A model generated the notes under the pieces. The model was not told the DNA's origin. It ran no database searches and saw only the letters and a program-made list of their open reading frames with translations. A program made the translations under genes and the position numbers. A DNA stretch of 64,000 bases from Aliihoeflea sp052435735 (GTDB taxonomy: Bacteria > Pseudomonadota > Alphaproteobacteria > Rhizobiales > Rhizobiaceae), in NCBI GenBank assembly GCA_052435735.1, contig JBQVNB010000007.1:62001-126000 (forward strand), written 5' to 3'. How positions within the stretch are numbered: position 1 is the stretch's first letter; every line of letters starts with the position of its first letter. Of this stretch, positions 25,066-32,954 are shown one piece after another.

Positions 25066-25069
25066 CGCG

Positions 25070-25852
25070 TCACGCCGCCTCGGCCAGTTCCGGCGGCGCT
25101 TTCGCGCCAGTCATGAAGGCGACGGCATCCGACATGGTGTGCTCGTTCGGGTCGATGACGCAGAGGCGCCGGCCGAGGCGATGGACGTGGATGCGGTCGG
25201 CGACCTCGAACACATGCGGCATGTTGTGCGAGATGAGCACGATCGGCATGCCGCGTTTTCTCACGTCGAGGATGAGTTCGAGCACGCGGCGAGATTCCTT
25301 GACGCCGAGCGCCGCCGTCGGCTCGTCCATGATGACGACCTTGGAGCCGAACGCCGCCGCGCGCGCCACCGCGACGCCCTGTCGCTGGCCGCCCGACAGC
25401 GTTTCCACCGCCTGGCTGATGTTCTGGATCGTCATCAGGCCGAGTTCGGAGAGCTTGTCGCGGGCGATCTTTTCCATCGCGGGCCGGTCGAGAAGCCGGA
25501 AGGTCTGACCCAGAAAGCCCGGCTTCCGGATCTCGCGGCCGAGGAACATGTTGTCGGCGATCGAGAGTGCCGGCGACAGAGCGAGGTTCTGGTAGACCGT
25601 CTCGATGCCGGCGTCGCGCGCCTCCATCGGCGAGCTGAAATTCACGATCTGCCCGTCGAGGCGGATTTCGCCTTCGTCCGGCCGGATCGCGCCAGAGATC
25701 GCCTTGATCATCGACGACTTGCCGGCACCGTTGTCGCCGATGACGGCGAGGATTTCGCCCGGATAGAGGTCGAAATCGGCACGGTCGAGAGCGGTGACGC
25801 GGCCATAGCGCTTGACGAGGCCGCGGGCGGAAAGAACGGGCTGGGTGCTCAT
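25070..25852 (-). CDS. frcA: Sugar ABC transporter ATP-binding protein, FrcA type
   Basis: 260 aa with one nucleotide-binding domain, as in S. meliloti FrcA; RbsA/XylG types have two. Walker A is GDNGAGKSS, the signature is LSGGQRQGV, Walker B is KVVIMDEPTAAL and the H-loop is ISHNMPHV. The start at 25852 overlaps the permease stop as ATGA; an upstream in-frame start at 25873 is inside frcC. It powers the FrcB/FrcC fructose-type importer. Confidence 0.9.
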   Translation of the reverse strand: MSTQPVLSARGLVKRYGRVTALDRADFDLYPGEILAVIGDNGAGKSSMIKAISGAIRPDEGEIRLDGQIVNFSSPMEARDAGIETVYQNLALSPALSIADNMFLGREIRKPGFLGQTFRLLDRPAMEKIARDKLSELGLMTIQNISQAVETLSGGQRQGVAVARAAAFGSKVVIMDEPTAALGVKESRRVLELILDVRKRGMPIVLISHNMPHVFEVADRIHVHRLGRRLCVIDPNEHTMSDAVAFMTGAKAPPELAEAA

Positions 25853-26931
25853 GACGAAAGCTTCCTGATCCACTGGTCGATGGCGACGGCGACGATGGTG
25901 AGCCAGCCGATGGCGAAGACCTGCCAGAGAACGTCGACGCCGGCGAGGCGCAGGCCCGAGTTGAAGACACCGACGATCAGTGCGCCGACCAGCGGCCCCA
26001 TGATCGAGCCGCGCCCGCCGAAGAGCGAGATGCCGCCGATCACCACGGCGGTGATCGATTGCAGGTTCGCTTCCTGGAAGGATTGCGGCGAGACCGAGCC
26101 GACGCGGCCGATGGACGCCCAGGCGGCAAGGCCGCAGACGAGGCCGGCGAGCGCATAGACCGACAACAGCGTGCGGTTGGTGCGAATGCCGGAGAGTTCG
26201 GCCGCTTCCTTGTCGTCGCCGATGGCGTAGACATGGCGGCCCCAGGCGGTGCGGTTCAGCATGTACCAGAGCACGGCGAAGATCAGCACCATCAGGATCG
26301 AGCCATAGGTGAACTGCGCCCCGCCGATGCGGAAGCTCTGGCCGAAGAATTTCAGGAGCGGCGCCGCCGCGTCGATGTCCTGGCTACGGATCGACTGCGC
26401 GCCGGACAGCCACAGCGTGAGCGCGAAGAAGATGTTCCAGGTGCCGAGCGTCACGATGAAGGGCGGCAGCTTGAAGCGCGTGACGAACAGGCCGTTCAGT
26501 GCGCCGGCGGCCGCACCGCCGACCATGCCGAGCCCGATCGCGAGCGGCGCGGGCACGCCCATCGAAACGGCGAGATTGCCCGCGACGACCGACATCAGAA
26601 CCATGATCGCGCCGACCGACAGATCGATGCCGGCGGTCAGGATGATGAGGCTCTGCGCTGCCGCAAGGATGCCGATGATCGAGACCTGCTGCATGATCAG
26701 CGACAGGTTGAAGGCGGAGAAGAAATTCGCGCCGGCGATGAAGCCGAATGCGACGATGCTCAGGGCGAGCACGATGAACGGCACCATCGTCGGATTGGCA
26801 TGGAGCGCATGCTGCAACCGGTCGATGACGTTCTTGTCTTGGCCCTCGAAGGCGGCGACGGAGCGGTCGCTCTTGTCCAGCGACGCCTCGAACTCCTGCC
26901 CGCGTGGGGGCAGGGCGCTTGTGTCGGTCAT
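25849..26931 (-). CDS. frcC: Sugar ABC transporter permease, FrcC type
   Basis: 360 aa from ATG 26931 (GGAGGAAG upstream). It has a long cytoplasmic N-terminus (about 45 residues) and then eight to ten TM segments. The ribose/fructose-family permease motif is AGIDLSVGAIM, and the EAA-like region is GDDKEAAELSGI. It pairs with FrcA. The upstream 198-base gap to frcB holds two strong hairpins. Confidence 0.9.
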   Translation of the reverse strand: MTDTSALPPRGQEFEASLDKSDRSVAAFEGQDKNVIDRLQHALHANPTMVPFIVLALSIVAFGFIAGANFFSAFNLSLIMQQVSIIGILAAAQSLIILTAGIDLSVGAIMVLMSVVAGNLAVSMGVPAPLAIGLGMVGGAAAGALNGLFVTRFKLPPFIVTLGTWNIFFALTLWLSGAQSIRSQDIDAAAPLLKFFGQSFRIGGAQFTYGSILMVLIFAVLWYMLNRTAWGRHVYAIGDDKEAAELSGIRTNRTLLSVYALAGLVCGLAAWASIGRVGSVSPQSFQEANLQSITAVVIGGISLFGGRGSIMGPLVGALIVGVFNSGLRLAGVDVLWQVFAIGWLTIVAVAIDQWIRKLSS

Positions 26932-26996
26932 GGCTACTTCCTCCCAAAGCGAAGCGAGTGTGATCCTGATTGGCATCGCGGTCAAAGCGGCGATGC

Positions 26997-27023
26997 TTCC
27001 CTCCCCGCACGGGGGGAGGGGAA
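26997..27023 (-). repeat. G/C-rich hairpin upstream of frcC
   Basis: TTCCCTCCCC (26997-27006), short loop, then GGGGGGAGGGGAA (27011-27023). In style it matches the intergenic palindromes at 8.3 and 13.5 kb. It lies in the frcB-frcC intercistronic gap, 66 bases before the frcC ATG. Confidence 0.45.
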
Positions 27024-27084
27024 ATGGCACATGCGACTGCAGCGTCGTCCGGCTCTTCGCTATGGCTCCGGGCGTTCGTCGCTT

Positions 27085-27108
27085 GAAAAGCCAAATCGTT
27101 GGCTTTTC
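27085..27108 (-). terminator. Intercistronic stem-loop between frcB and frcC
   Basis: Perfect 10-bp stem GAAAAGCCAA / TTGGCTTTTC (27085-27094 and 27099-27108) with a 4-base loop, placed 22 bases after the frcB stop. It can act as a partial terminator or 3'-end stabiliser and so give more binding protein than permease. Confidence 0.6.
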
Positions 27109-27129
27109 ATCCGCTGCGCGGAACGCTCC

Positions 27130-28158
27130 TCACCCCCAGCACTTGTCCAGCCCCTCGGCCGAGTCGATGGACTCGACCCCATCGGCCGGTGCATCGGTGA
27201 TCAGCGTGACGCCGGTGTCGAAGAATTCGAGGCCTTCGGTCGGCGCGGGCTTCTCGCCGGTTTCGGCGAACTTGGCGATCGCCTCGATGCCGAGCGAGGC
27301 CATGTCGAGCGGGTATTGCTGCGAGGTCGCGCCGATGATGCCTTCGGAGACGTTCTGGACGCCCGGGCAGCCGCCATCGACGGAAACGATCAGCACGCCT
27401 TCGGTCTTGCCGAAGGATTTTAGCGTCTCGTAGGCGCCGGCGGCGGCCGGCTCGTTGATCGTGTAGACGACGTTGATGTCGGGGTCCTGCTGGAGAAGGT
27501 TCTCCATCGCGGTGCGCCCGCCTTCCTCGTTGCCGTCGGTCACGTCATGGCCGACGATGCGGGCGTCGTCCTCGTCGCCGATCCGGTTCTCATCCTTGAT
27601 GTCGATGCCGAAGCCGCTGAGGAACCCCTGGTCGCGCAGGACATCGACCGACGGCGCGCTGGGGGCAAGATCGAGAAGCGCGATCTTGGCGTTTTCGGCT
27701 TCCGCGCCAAGCGTCGCGGCGGCCCACTGGCCGATCAGCTCGCCGGCCTTGAAATTGTCGGTGGCGAAGGTGGCGTCGGCGGAGTCGATCGGCTCGAGCG
27801 GCGTGTCGAGCGCGATGACCAGAATGCCGGCCTCGCGCGCCTGCTGGACGACGGGCACGATGGCCTTGGTGTCGGAGGCCGTGAGCAGGATGCCCTTGGC
27901 GCCGGACGCGATGCAGCTTTCGATCGCCTGGACCTGCGTCTCGTGGTCGCCGTCGATCTTGCCGGCGAATGTGGAGAGCTTGACGCCGAGTTCCTGCGCC
28001 TTGGCCGTCGCGCCTTCCTTCATCTTGACGAAGAAAGGGTTGATGTCGGTCTTGGTGATGAGGCAGGCCGAGACCTCCTCCTGCGCGGCGGCGGGGCCGG
28101 CCAGCATCAGGGCAAGCGGCGCGGTTGCGGCCAAAGCAAGCTTGAGCGTTGTCTTCAT
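27130..28158 (-). CDS. frcB: Sugar ABC transporter substrate-binding protein, FrcB type
   Basis: 342 aa periplasmic binding protein of the ribose/fructose family (peripla_BP_4). The signal peptide ends near AGPAAAQE. Landmarks: CLITKTDINPFFVKMKEGA, ASGAKGILLTASDTKA, VIALDTPLEP and VYTINEPAAAGAYETL. AGGA sits 8 bases before the ATG at 28158. It is the first gene of frcBCA-pfkB, divergent from the ROK regulator. In S. meliloti FrcB binds fructose, ribose and mannose; that is the basis for the call. Confidence 0.92.
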   Translation of the reverse strand: MKTTLKLALAATAPLALMLAGPAAAQEEVSACLITKTDINPFFVKMKEGATAKAQELGVKLSTFAGKIDGDHETQVQAIESCIASGAKGILLTASDTKAIVPVVQQAREAGILVIALDTPLEPIDSADATFATDNFKAGELIGQWAAATLGAEAENAKIALLDLAPSAPSVDVLRDQGFLSGFGIDIKDENRIGDEDDARIVGHDVTDGNEEGGRTAMENLLQQDPDINVVYTINEPAAAGAYETLKSFGKTEGVLIVSVDGGCPGVQNVSEGIIGATSQQYPLDMASLGIEAIAKFAETGEKPAPTEGLEFFDTGVTLITDAPADGVESIDSAEGLDKCWG

Positions 28159-28266
28159 CGCGAAAATCCTCCGTTGAACTGACCGCCACCTCCTGGCGGA
28201 ACCATTGCGCGTCCGGCATGCGGCCATCGCAATCTGCCGTCAGGGAACCACCATCGGCATCGAGAG

Positions 28267-28298
28267 TCAATTAATAAATCAATCTAATTTATAATTGA
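28267..28298. promoter_or_regulatory. AT-rich palindrome, candidate ROK-repressor operator
   Basis: Arms TCAATTA (28267-28273) and TAATTGA (28292-28298) are perfect; inside them TAAAT (28275-28279) pairs with ATTTA (28287-28291). It stands out as the most AT-rich stretch of the neighbourhood and lies between the divergent frcB and ROK genes. This is the type of site that ROK sugar repressors bind. Confidence 0.6.
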
Positions 28299-28348
28299 CG
28301 CCTGTGGTGCCAGGCTGCATGTTCGCCGATAACGCTTGGGAGGGCGCA

Positions 28349-29563
28349 TTGCTGGACGATCCGCAAACGACATTGCAGCCTGAACCGCAGCTTCGCGGTT
28401 CCAACCAGTCGGGCATGCGCGCTTGGAACGAGCGGCTCGTGCTGTCGATCCTGCGTCGCCAGGGACCCATGTCGAAGGCCGACATCGCCCGCGTCACCGG
28501 ACTTTCGACGCAGACCGCCTGGGTCATCATCCGCGCTCTCGAGAAGGACGGACTGCTCGAAAAGGGCAAGCCGCAGCGCGGCCGGGTCGGCCAGCCGTCC
28601 GTTCCCATGTCGCTTGCACCCGACGGTGCATTGTTCCTCGGCCTCAAGATCGGTCGTCGTTCGAGCGAACTCGTGTTGATGGATTTCGTTGGCAAGATCC
28701 GCGCGCGGCGCACGCTGATCTATCGCTGGCCGACACCCGGCAGCGTGCTCGAATTCGCCCATGGCGCGATTGACGCGGTCGTGGCCGAGGTCGCACCGGA
28801 CCTTCGCTCGCGCATTGCCGGGCTCGGCGTCGCAATGCCGTTCCAGCTTTGGCAGTGGTCCGCGCGCATCGGCGCGCCGGCGACCGATCTCGCCGGCTGG
28901 GAAACGCTCGACATCCGCGCCGAACTCGCCCGCGCCTATCCGTTTCCGGTCTTCCTGCAGAACGACGCCTCGTCGGCCTGCGGCGCCGAGCTCATCTTCG
29001 GCGACGAGGTGCCGGCCGGCGATTTCCTCTATTTCTATGTCGGCTATTTCATCGGCGGCGGGATCGTCCTCGACGGGCAGCTCTATACGGGCCGCAGTGG
29101 CAATGCCGGGGCGGTCGGGTCGATGCCCGTGCGCGGCGAGGATGGCCGCACCGTCCAGCTCATCGAGCGCGCGTCGATTTCCGGGCTGGAGGAATTGCTG
29201 GAGGCGGCCGGCCGACCGGCGGAGAGCCTTTGGGAAACGCCGGCGGCATGGGACGTCGATGCCGCCATTCTCGACCGCTGGATCGAGGCGGCGGGGCAGG
29301 GCATCGCCGATGCGGCGCTCGCCGCCGTCGCGCTGGTCGATTTCGACGCCGTCATCATCGACGGGTCGATGCCGGCGGATGTGCGCAGGCGGCTCGTCGC
29401 GGTGGCCGCGGCGCGGATGCGAAGCCTCAATCTGTCGGGCGTTGGCGAACCCCTGTTCGCAGAAGGCTCGCTCGGACCCGCGGCCCGCACGCTCGGCGCA
29501 GCGGCGATCCCGCTGTCCGAGCGCTTCCTGGTCGACAGGAATGGGCTCTTGAAACCGGCATAA
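28349..29563 (+). CDS. frcR: ROK family transcriptional regulator (FrcR-like)
   Basis: About 404 aa from TTG 28349 (GGGAGG 5 bases upstream); ATG 28319 is the alternative. The N-terminal winged helix (about residues 18-75) contains MSKADIARVTGLSTQTAW. The ROK sugar-binding domain follows, with VFLQNDASSACGAEL and a Gly-rich GYFIGGGIVLDG loop. The zinc motif HxCxCGxxGC usual in ROK proteins is missing: the equivalent stretch reads GSMPVRGEDGRTVQL with no Cys. It is divergent from frcB with a palindrome between, so it most likely represses the frc operon and itself until sugar binds. Confidence 0.85.
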   Translation: MLDDPQTTLQPEPQLRGSNQSGMRAWNERLVLSILRRQGPMSKADIARVTGLSTQTAWVIIRALEKDGLLEKGKPQRGRVGQPSVPMSLAPDGALFLGLKIGRRSSELVLMDFVGKIRARRTLIYRWPTPGSVLEFAHGAIDAVVAEVAPDLRSRIAGLGVAMPFQLWQWSARIGAPATDLAGWETLDIRAELARAYPFPVFLQNDASSACGAELIFGDEVPAGDFLYFYVGYFIGGGIVLDGQLYTGRSGNAGAVGSMPVRGEDGRTVQLIERASISGLEELLEAAGRPAESLWETPAAWDVDAAILDRWIEAAGQGIADAALAAVALVDFDAVIIDGSMPADVRRRLVAVAAARMRSLNLSGVGEPLFAEGSLGPAARTLGAAAIPLSERFLVDRNGLLKPA

Positions 29564-29684
29564 GGAGGCGAGCGCCGAATTTTTCCGGTCTTGCGCCGGC
29601 GAACTCTTGAACCGGCGTGGCGAGCCTTATCTATAGGCCGTTCATCACGTTCGCGGGTCGCCCGCGCATTTCACGGAGACCTGA

Positions 29685-30671
29685 ATGGAAACCTGGCTGC
29701 CGCTCATCGCAGGCCTCGTCATGCTCGTCATCGGCGGCGAGCTTCTGGTTCGCGGAGCCGTCAAGGTTGCCAGCAACATGGGCGTCTCACCGCTCGTCAT
29801 CGGCCTGACGCTGGTCGGCTTCGGCACCTCGACGCCCGAACTGGTGACGTCGGTCCAGGCCGCGTTGAACGGTTCGCCGGGCATCGCCTTCGGCAACATC
29901 GTCGGATCGAACCTCGCCAATCTTCTCCTGATCCTGGGCATTTCTGCCTTGATCACGCCGATTGCCATCGCGTCGGGCGCGTTGCGGCGCGACGGCGCGG
30001 TGATGGTTGCGGTCGCGGTCGTCTTCACGGTGCTCGCGCTGACCATGCCGCTCGGCCGCGCCGTGGGCATCGCCTTCCTGGCGGCGCTGGCGGCCTACAT
30101 CTTCACGGCCTTCCGTCAGGAAAGTGGCGGTACGCCCGATCATGGCGCTGCGCATGGCAAGTCGGCGGCCGCGCAGGGCGTCGATCCGGCGCTGACGGCC
30201 GGCTCCGGCGGCTCGACTCTCATGGGCCTCGCGACGGCCGTCGTCGGGCTCGCCATCGTGGTGGGCGGCGGTTACTTACTCGTCAATGGCGCGGTCGCCA
30301 TCGCGCGCTCCTACGGCATTTCGGAGACCGTGATCGGGCTCACCATCGTCGCGATCGGCACGTCCATGCCCGAACTCGTGACTTCGCTCGTCGCCGCATT
30401 CCGCAAGCAGGCGGACGTCGCCTTCGGCAACATCATCGGCTCCAACATCTACAACATTCTCGGCATCGGCGGCGCGACCGTTCTGATCGCGCCGAGCGAA
30501 GTGCCTGCGGAAATCGCCACGTTCGACAATTTCGTCATGGTCGCCGCATCGCTGCTGCTGGTGGTGCTGGCCTATACCGGGCGCAGGATCGCACGGTGGG
30601 AGGGGGCGCTGCTCTTGGCCGGCTACGTCGCCTACATGGCCTTCCTCTGGCCGACGGGCAGCGCAGCCTAG
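29685..30671 (+). CDS. Calcium/sodium antiporter, CaCA family (YrbG-like)
   Basis: 328 aa membrane protein with two inverted alpha-repeats, GFGTSTPELVTS (near residue 45) and AIGTSMPELVTS (near 225), each followed by a GNIVGSN/GNIIGSN motif. These form the ion-binding sites of the Na+/Ca2+ exchanger fold. About ten TM segments are seen, with a cytoplasmic loop near residues 145-180. It is a single gene; the 3' end overlaps by 4 bases the stop of a convergent gene. Confidence 0.92.
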   Translation: METWLPLIAGLVMLVIGGELLVRGAVKVASNMGVSPLVIGLTLVGFGTSTPELVTSVQAALNGSPGIAFGNIVGSNLANLLLILGISALITPIAIASGALRRDGAVMVAVAVVFTVLALTMPLGRAVGIAFLAALAAYIFTAFRQESGGTPDHGAAHGKSAAAQGVDPALTAGSGGSTLMGLATAVVGLAIVVGGGYLLVNGAVAIARSYGISETVIGLTIVAIGTSMPELVTSLVAAFRKQADVAFGNIIGSNIYNILGIGGATVLIAPSEVPAEIATFDNFVMVAASLLLVVLAYTGRRIARWEGALLLAGYVAYMAFLWPTGSAA

Positions 30672-30967
30672 AGGATCGTCGCGGCGATCAGCCAAAGAAG
30701 CGCGGCGATGCGGGCAAGGTCGCGCCAGACGGGCGTCGCCTGGTCGGCAGCCTTCCAGACGCCCATCGTCACCAGCACATTGTAGGGCAGCGGCGACAGG
30801 AAGACGAAGACGCCGAGCGCCGTCGGCGCGTCGCCGGCAAAGACCGCCAGCGCCAAAGCGGTGCTGGCGACGGCGAGCACGGTGCCGATCAGCATCATGT
30901 CGCGCCAGAAGACGGTGCCGAGCGGCACCGTCCCGTCAATACGCTCGCGGATATAGGCGCGGATCAT
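30668..30967 (-). CDS. Small predicted membrane protein, unknown
   Basis: 99 aa with a charged N-terminus (MIRAYIRERIDG) and three hydrophobic stretches (about residues 25-42, 48-69 and 84-99). No family is recognised. It begins 6 bases after the stop of the DUF2076 gene, so the two are probably co-transcribed. It ends tail-to-tail with the antiporter with a 4-base overlap. Confidence 0.7.
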   Translation of the reverse strand: MIRAYIRERIDGTVPLGTVFWRDMMLIGTVLAVASTALALAVFAGDAPTALGVFVFLSPLPYNVLVTMGVWKAADQATPVWRDLARIAALLWLIAATIL

Positions 30968-30973
30968 GAAGCG

Positions 30974-31516
30974 TCAGATGTCGAAATCGCCGAAATCGCC
31001 GCCATCCATGCCGGGGTCCTCGAAATCGGCTTCCGTATCGTCGACGCCTGCATCGGCAGCCTCGGCGTCGCCGGCCAGCATGCCGCCGAGCATGTTGGCG
31101 AGAAGAACGCCGCCGGCCACGCCCATCGCGGTCTGCGCGGCTCCTGCCAGAAACCCGCCACCCGAACGGCGCTCAGCGCCACGCGCCGGCATGGCGGGCG
31201 CCCCCATCGGCGAGCGGCCGACGCGGGGAACGGAGCCGCGTGCGCTCGGCGACGCGCCGCCGAAGAGGCCGCCGAGAAATCCGCCGGAGCCCTGCGACGC
31301 GTTCGATTCGAGCTCGGCGATGCGGGCCTGCGCGGCTTTCAGCGCCTCTTCCTGCACGACGATGGTCTGCGCCATGTAATAGGGCGCGCCCGGCTGGCGG
31401 GCGATCCGATCGCGGATGAAGTTCTCCGATTCACCGTCGCGCGGCTGCCCCTGCCGCTCCACCTCGGCAAGCTTGCCGAACAGATCCTCGATTGCCTGCT
31501 GGTCGTTGCGGTCCAT
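30974..31516 (-). CDS. DUF2076 domain-containing protein
   Basis: 180 aa from ATG 31516 (GGAAGGAGAG upstream). The N-terminal helical region (about residues 1-75) contains DLFGKLAEVERQG and a coiled segment (VVQEEALKAAQARIAELES). The middle is Gly/Ala/Pro-rich low complexity (GGFLGGLFGGASPSARG), one hydrophobic stretch lies at about 122-145, and the tail is very acidic (DDTEADFEDPGMDGGDFGDFD). DUF2076 proteins are widespread in proteobacteria with no settled function. Confidence 0.8.
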   Translation of the reverse strand: MDRNDQQAIEDLFGKLAEVERQGQPRDGESENFIRDRIARQPGAPYYMAQTIVVQEEALKAAQARIAELESNASQGSGGFLGGLFGGASPSARGSVPRVGRSPMGAPAMPARGAERRSGGGFLAGAAQTAMGVAGGVLLANMLGGMLAGDAEAADAGVDDTEADFEDPGMDGGDFGDFDI

Positions 31517-31661
31517 AGCGCTCTCCTTCCATTGTCCGACATCTGAATTCGCGGGCTCATGCTTTCGATCCCGCGCCATTCTTCGAAAAGCATATAGGTG
31601 GTCTTTCGGCCCGCTGCCGAAATCGTCTAAGGAAGGCCGCAAGATGCGGCTGGAGGACGAG

Positions 31662-32699
31662 ATGAAGCAACTGACGATCAGGCGGCCGGACGATTGGCAC
31701 CTCCATCTGCGCGACGGCGCGGTGCTGGAGGCGGTGACGCCCGACACGTCCGCCCATTTCGCCCGCGCGATCGTCATGCCCAATCTGGTGCCGCCGGTGG
31801 TGACGACGAAGGATGCCGAGGCGTACCGTCAGCGCATTCTCGCAGCTATCCCCGCCGGCCACGACTTCACCCCGCTGATGACGCTCTACTTGACCGAAGG
31901 CACCAGTGCCGACGATGTCGAGGCGGGTTTCCGCTCCGGTCTCGTCACCGCCGTGAAGCTCTATCCGGCCGGCGCGACGACTAATTCGCAAAGCGGCGTG
32001 CGCGACATTGGCAAGATCATGCCGGTGCTCGAACGCATGGCGTCGATCGGCATGACGCTCTGCGTCCATGGCGAGGTCACCGATCCGTCGATCGACATCT
32101 TCGACCGCGAGGCGGTGTTCATCGAGCGCGTTCTCGCCCCGCTGCGCGAGCGGCTGCCCGAACTGCGCATCGTCATGGAGCATGTGACGACGAGAAACGG
32201 CGTCGATTTCGTCAGTTCGCAGTCCGAGAACATGGGCGCGACGATCACCACGCATCACCTCATCATCAATCGCAACGCGATCCTCGCCGGCGGCATCCGT
32301 CCGCATTACTACTGCCTGCCCGTCGCCAAGCGCGAAGAACACCGGCTGGCGCTGCGCAAGGCGGCGACTTCGGGCGATGCGCGTTTCTTCCTAGGCACGG
32401 ACTCGGCGCCGCATGTCGACCCGCTGAAGGAATGCGCCTGCGGCTGCGCGGGCATCTATTCCTCGCTCAACACCATGTCCTGCCTCGCCCACGTGTTCGA
32501 GGAAGACGGTGCGCTCGACCGGCTCGAAGCCTTTGCATCGCTCAACGGGCCGGCCTTCTACCGCCTGCCCCCAAACGAGGCGACGATCACGCTCGAAAAG
32601 CGCGAGGCGGCGTGGGATTATCCAAGGAAGCGCAATACGGGCGAGGACGACATCACGATCTTCGATCCGATGTTCCCACTCCACTGGGTCGTCGCGTGA
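31662..32699 (+). CDS. pyrC: Dihydroorotase, class II (E. coli PyrC type)
   Basis: 345 aa zinc amidohydrolase of pyrimidine synthesis, closing carbamoyl-aspartate to dihydroorotate. HLHLRD (residues 13-18) supplies the first two His ligands. KLYPAGATTNS contains the carboxylated Lys, CVHGEV and ITTHHLIINRN supply the next His ligands, and GTDSAPH the catalytic Asp. Start ATG 31662 has GGAGG 5 bases upstream; ATG 31644, also with an AGG-type site, would add six residues. It heads a tight four-gene run. Confidence 0.95.
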   Translation: MKQLTIRRPDDWHLHLRDGAVLEAVTPDTSAHFARAIVMPNLVPPVVTTKDAEAYRQRILAAIPAGHDFTPLMTLYLTEGTSADDVEAGFRSGLVTAVKLYPAGATTNSQSGVRDIGKIMPVLERMASIGMTLCVHGEVTDPSIDIFDREAVFIERVLAPLRERLPELRIVMEHVTTRNGVDFVSSQSENMGATITTHHLIINRNAILAGGIRPHYYCLPVAKREEHRLALRKAATSGDARFFLGTDSAPHVDPLKECACGCAGIYSSLNTMSCLAHVFEEDGALDRLEAFASLNGPAFYRLPPNEATITLEKREAAWDYPRKRNTGEDDITIFDPMFPLHWVVA

Positions 32700-32890
32700 A
32701 GGTCTTCGACACCGACCATCCGTTCTTCCGCCCGCTGTGGATCAGGCTCGCCGTCTGCGCGGTCGCCGGCGGCTGGGCGATCTTCGAGTTTTACACCGGC
32801 GCCACGGTCTGGGGCCTGATATTCGCCGCCTTCTTCGCCCTCTCGGTCTGGGGCTTTTTCGTCAATTTCAATCCGCGCGAGCCCGACTGA
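32696..32890 (+). CDS. Small predicted membrane protein downstream of pyrC
   Basis: 64 aa starting at GTG 32696, which overlaps the pyrC stop (GTGA), so it is translationally coupled. Residues 17-33 and 38-58 are hydrophobic. Similar 60-70-residue proteins with HPFFRPLW near the start follow pyrC in relatives, from memory. No function is known; a membrane-associated role is all that can be said. Confidence 0.65.
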   Translation: MKVFDTDHPFFRPLWIRLAVCAVAGGWAIFEFYTGATVWGLIFAAFFALSVWGFFVNFNPREPD

Positions 32891-32954
32891 CGCGTTGCGC
32901 CGGGCGCCCGGCCATGCTCCCTTCCGAACGTCGCGTGAATCGGGAGGAGATGCG

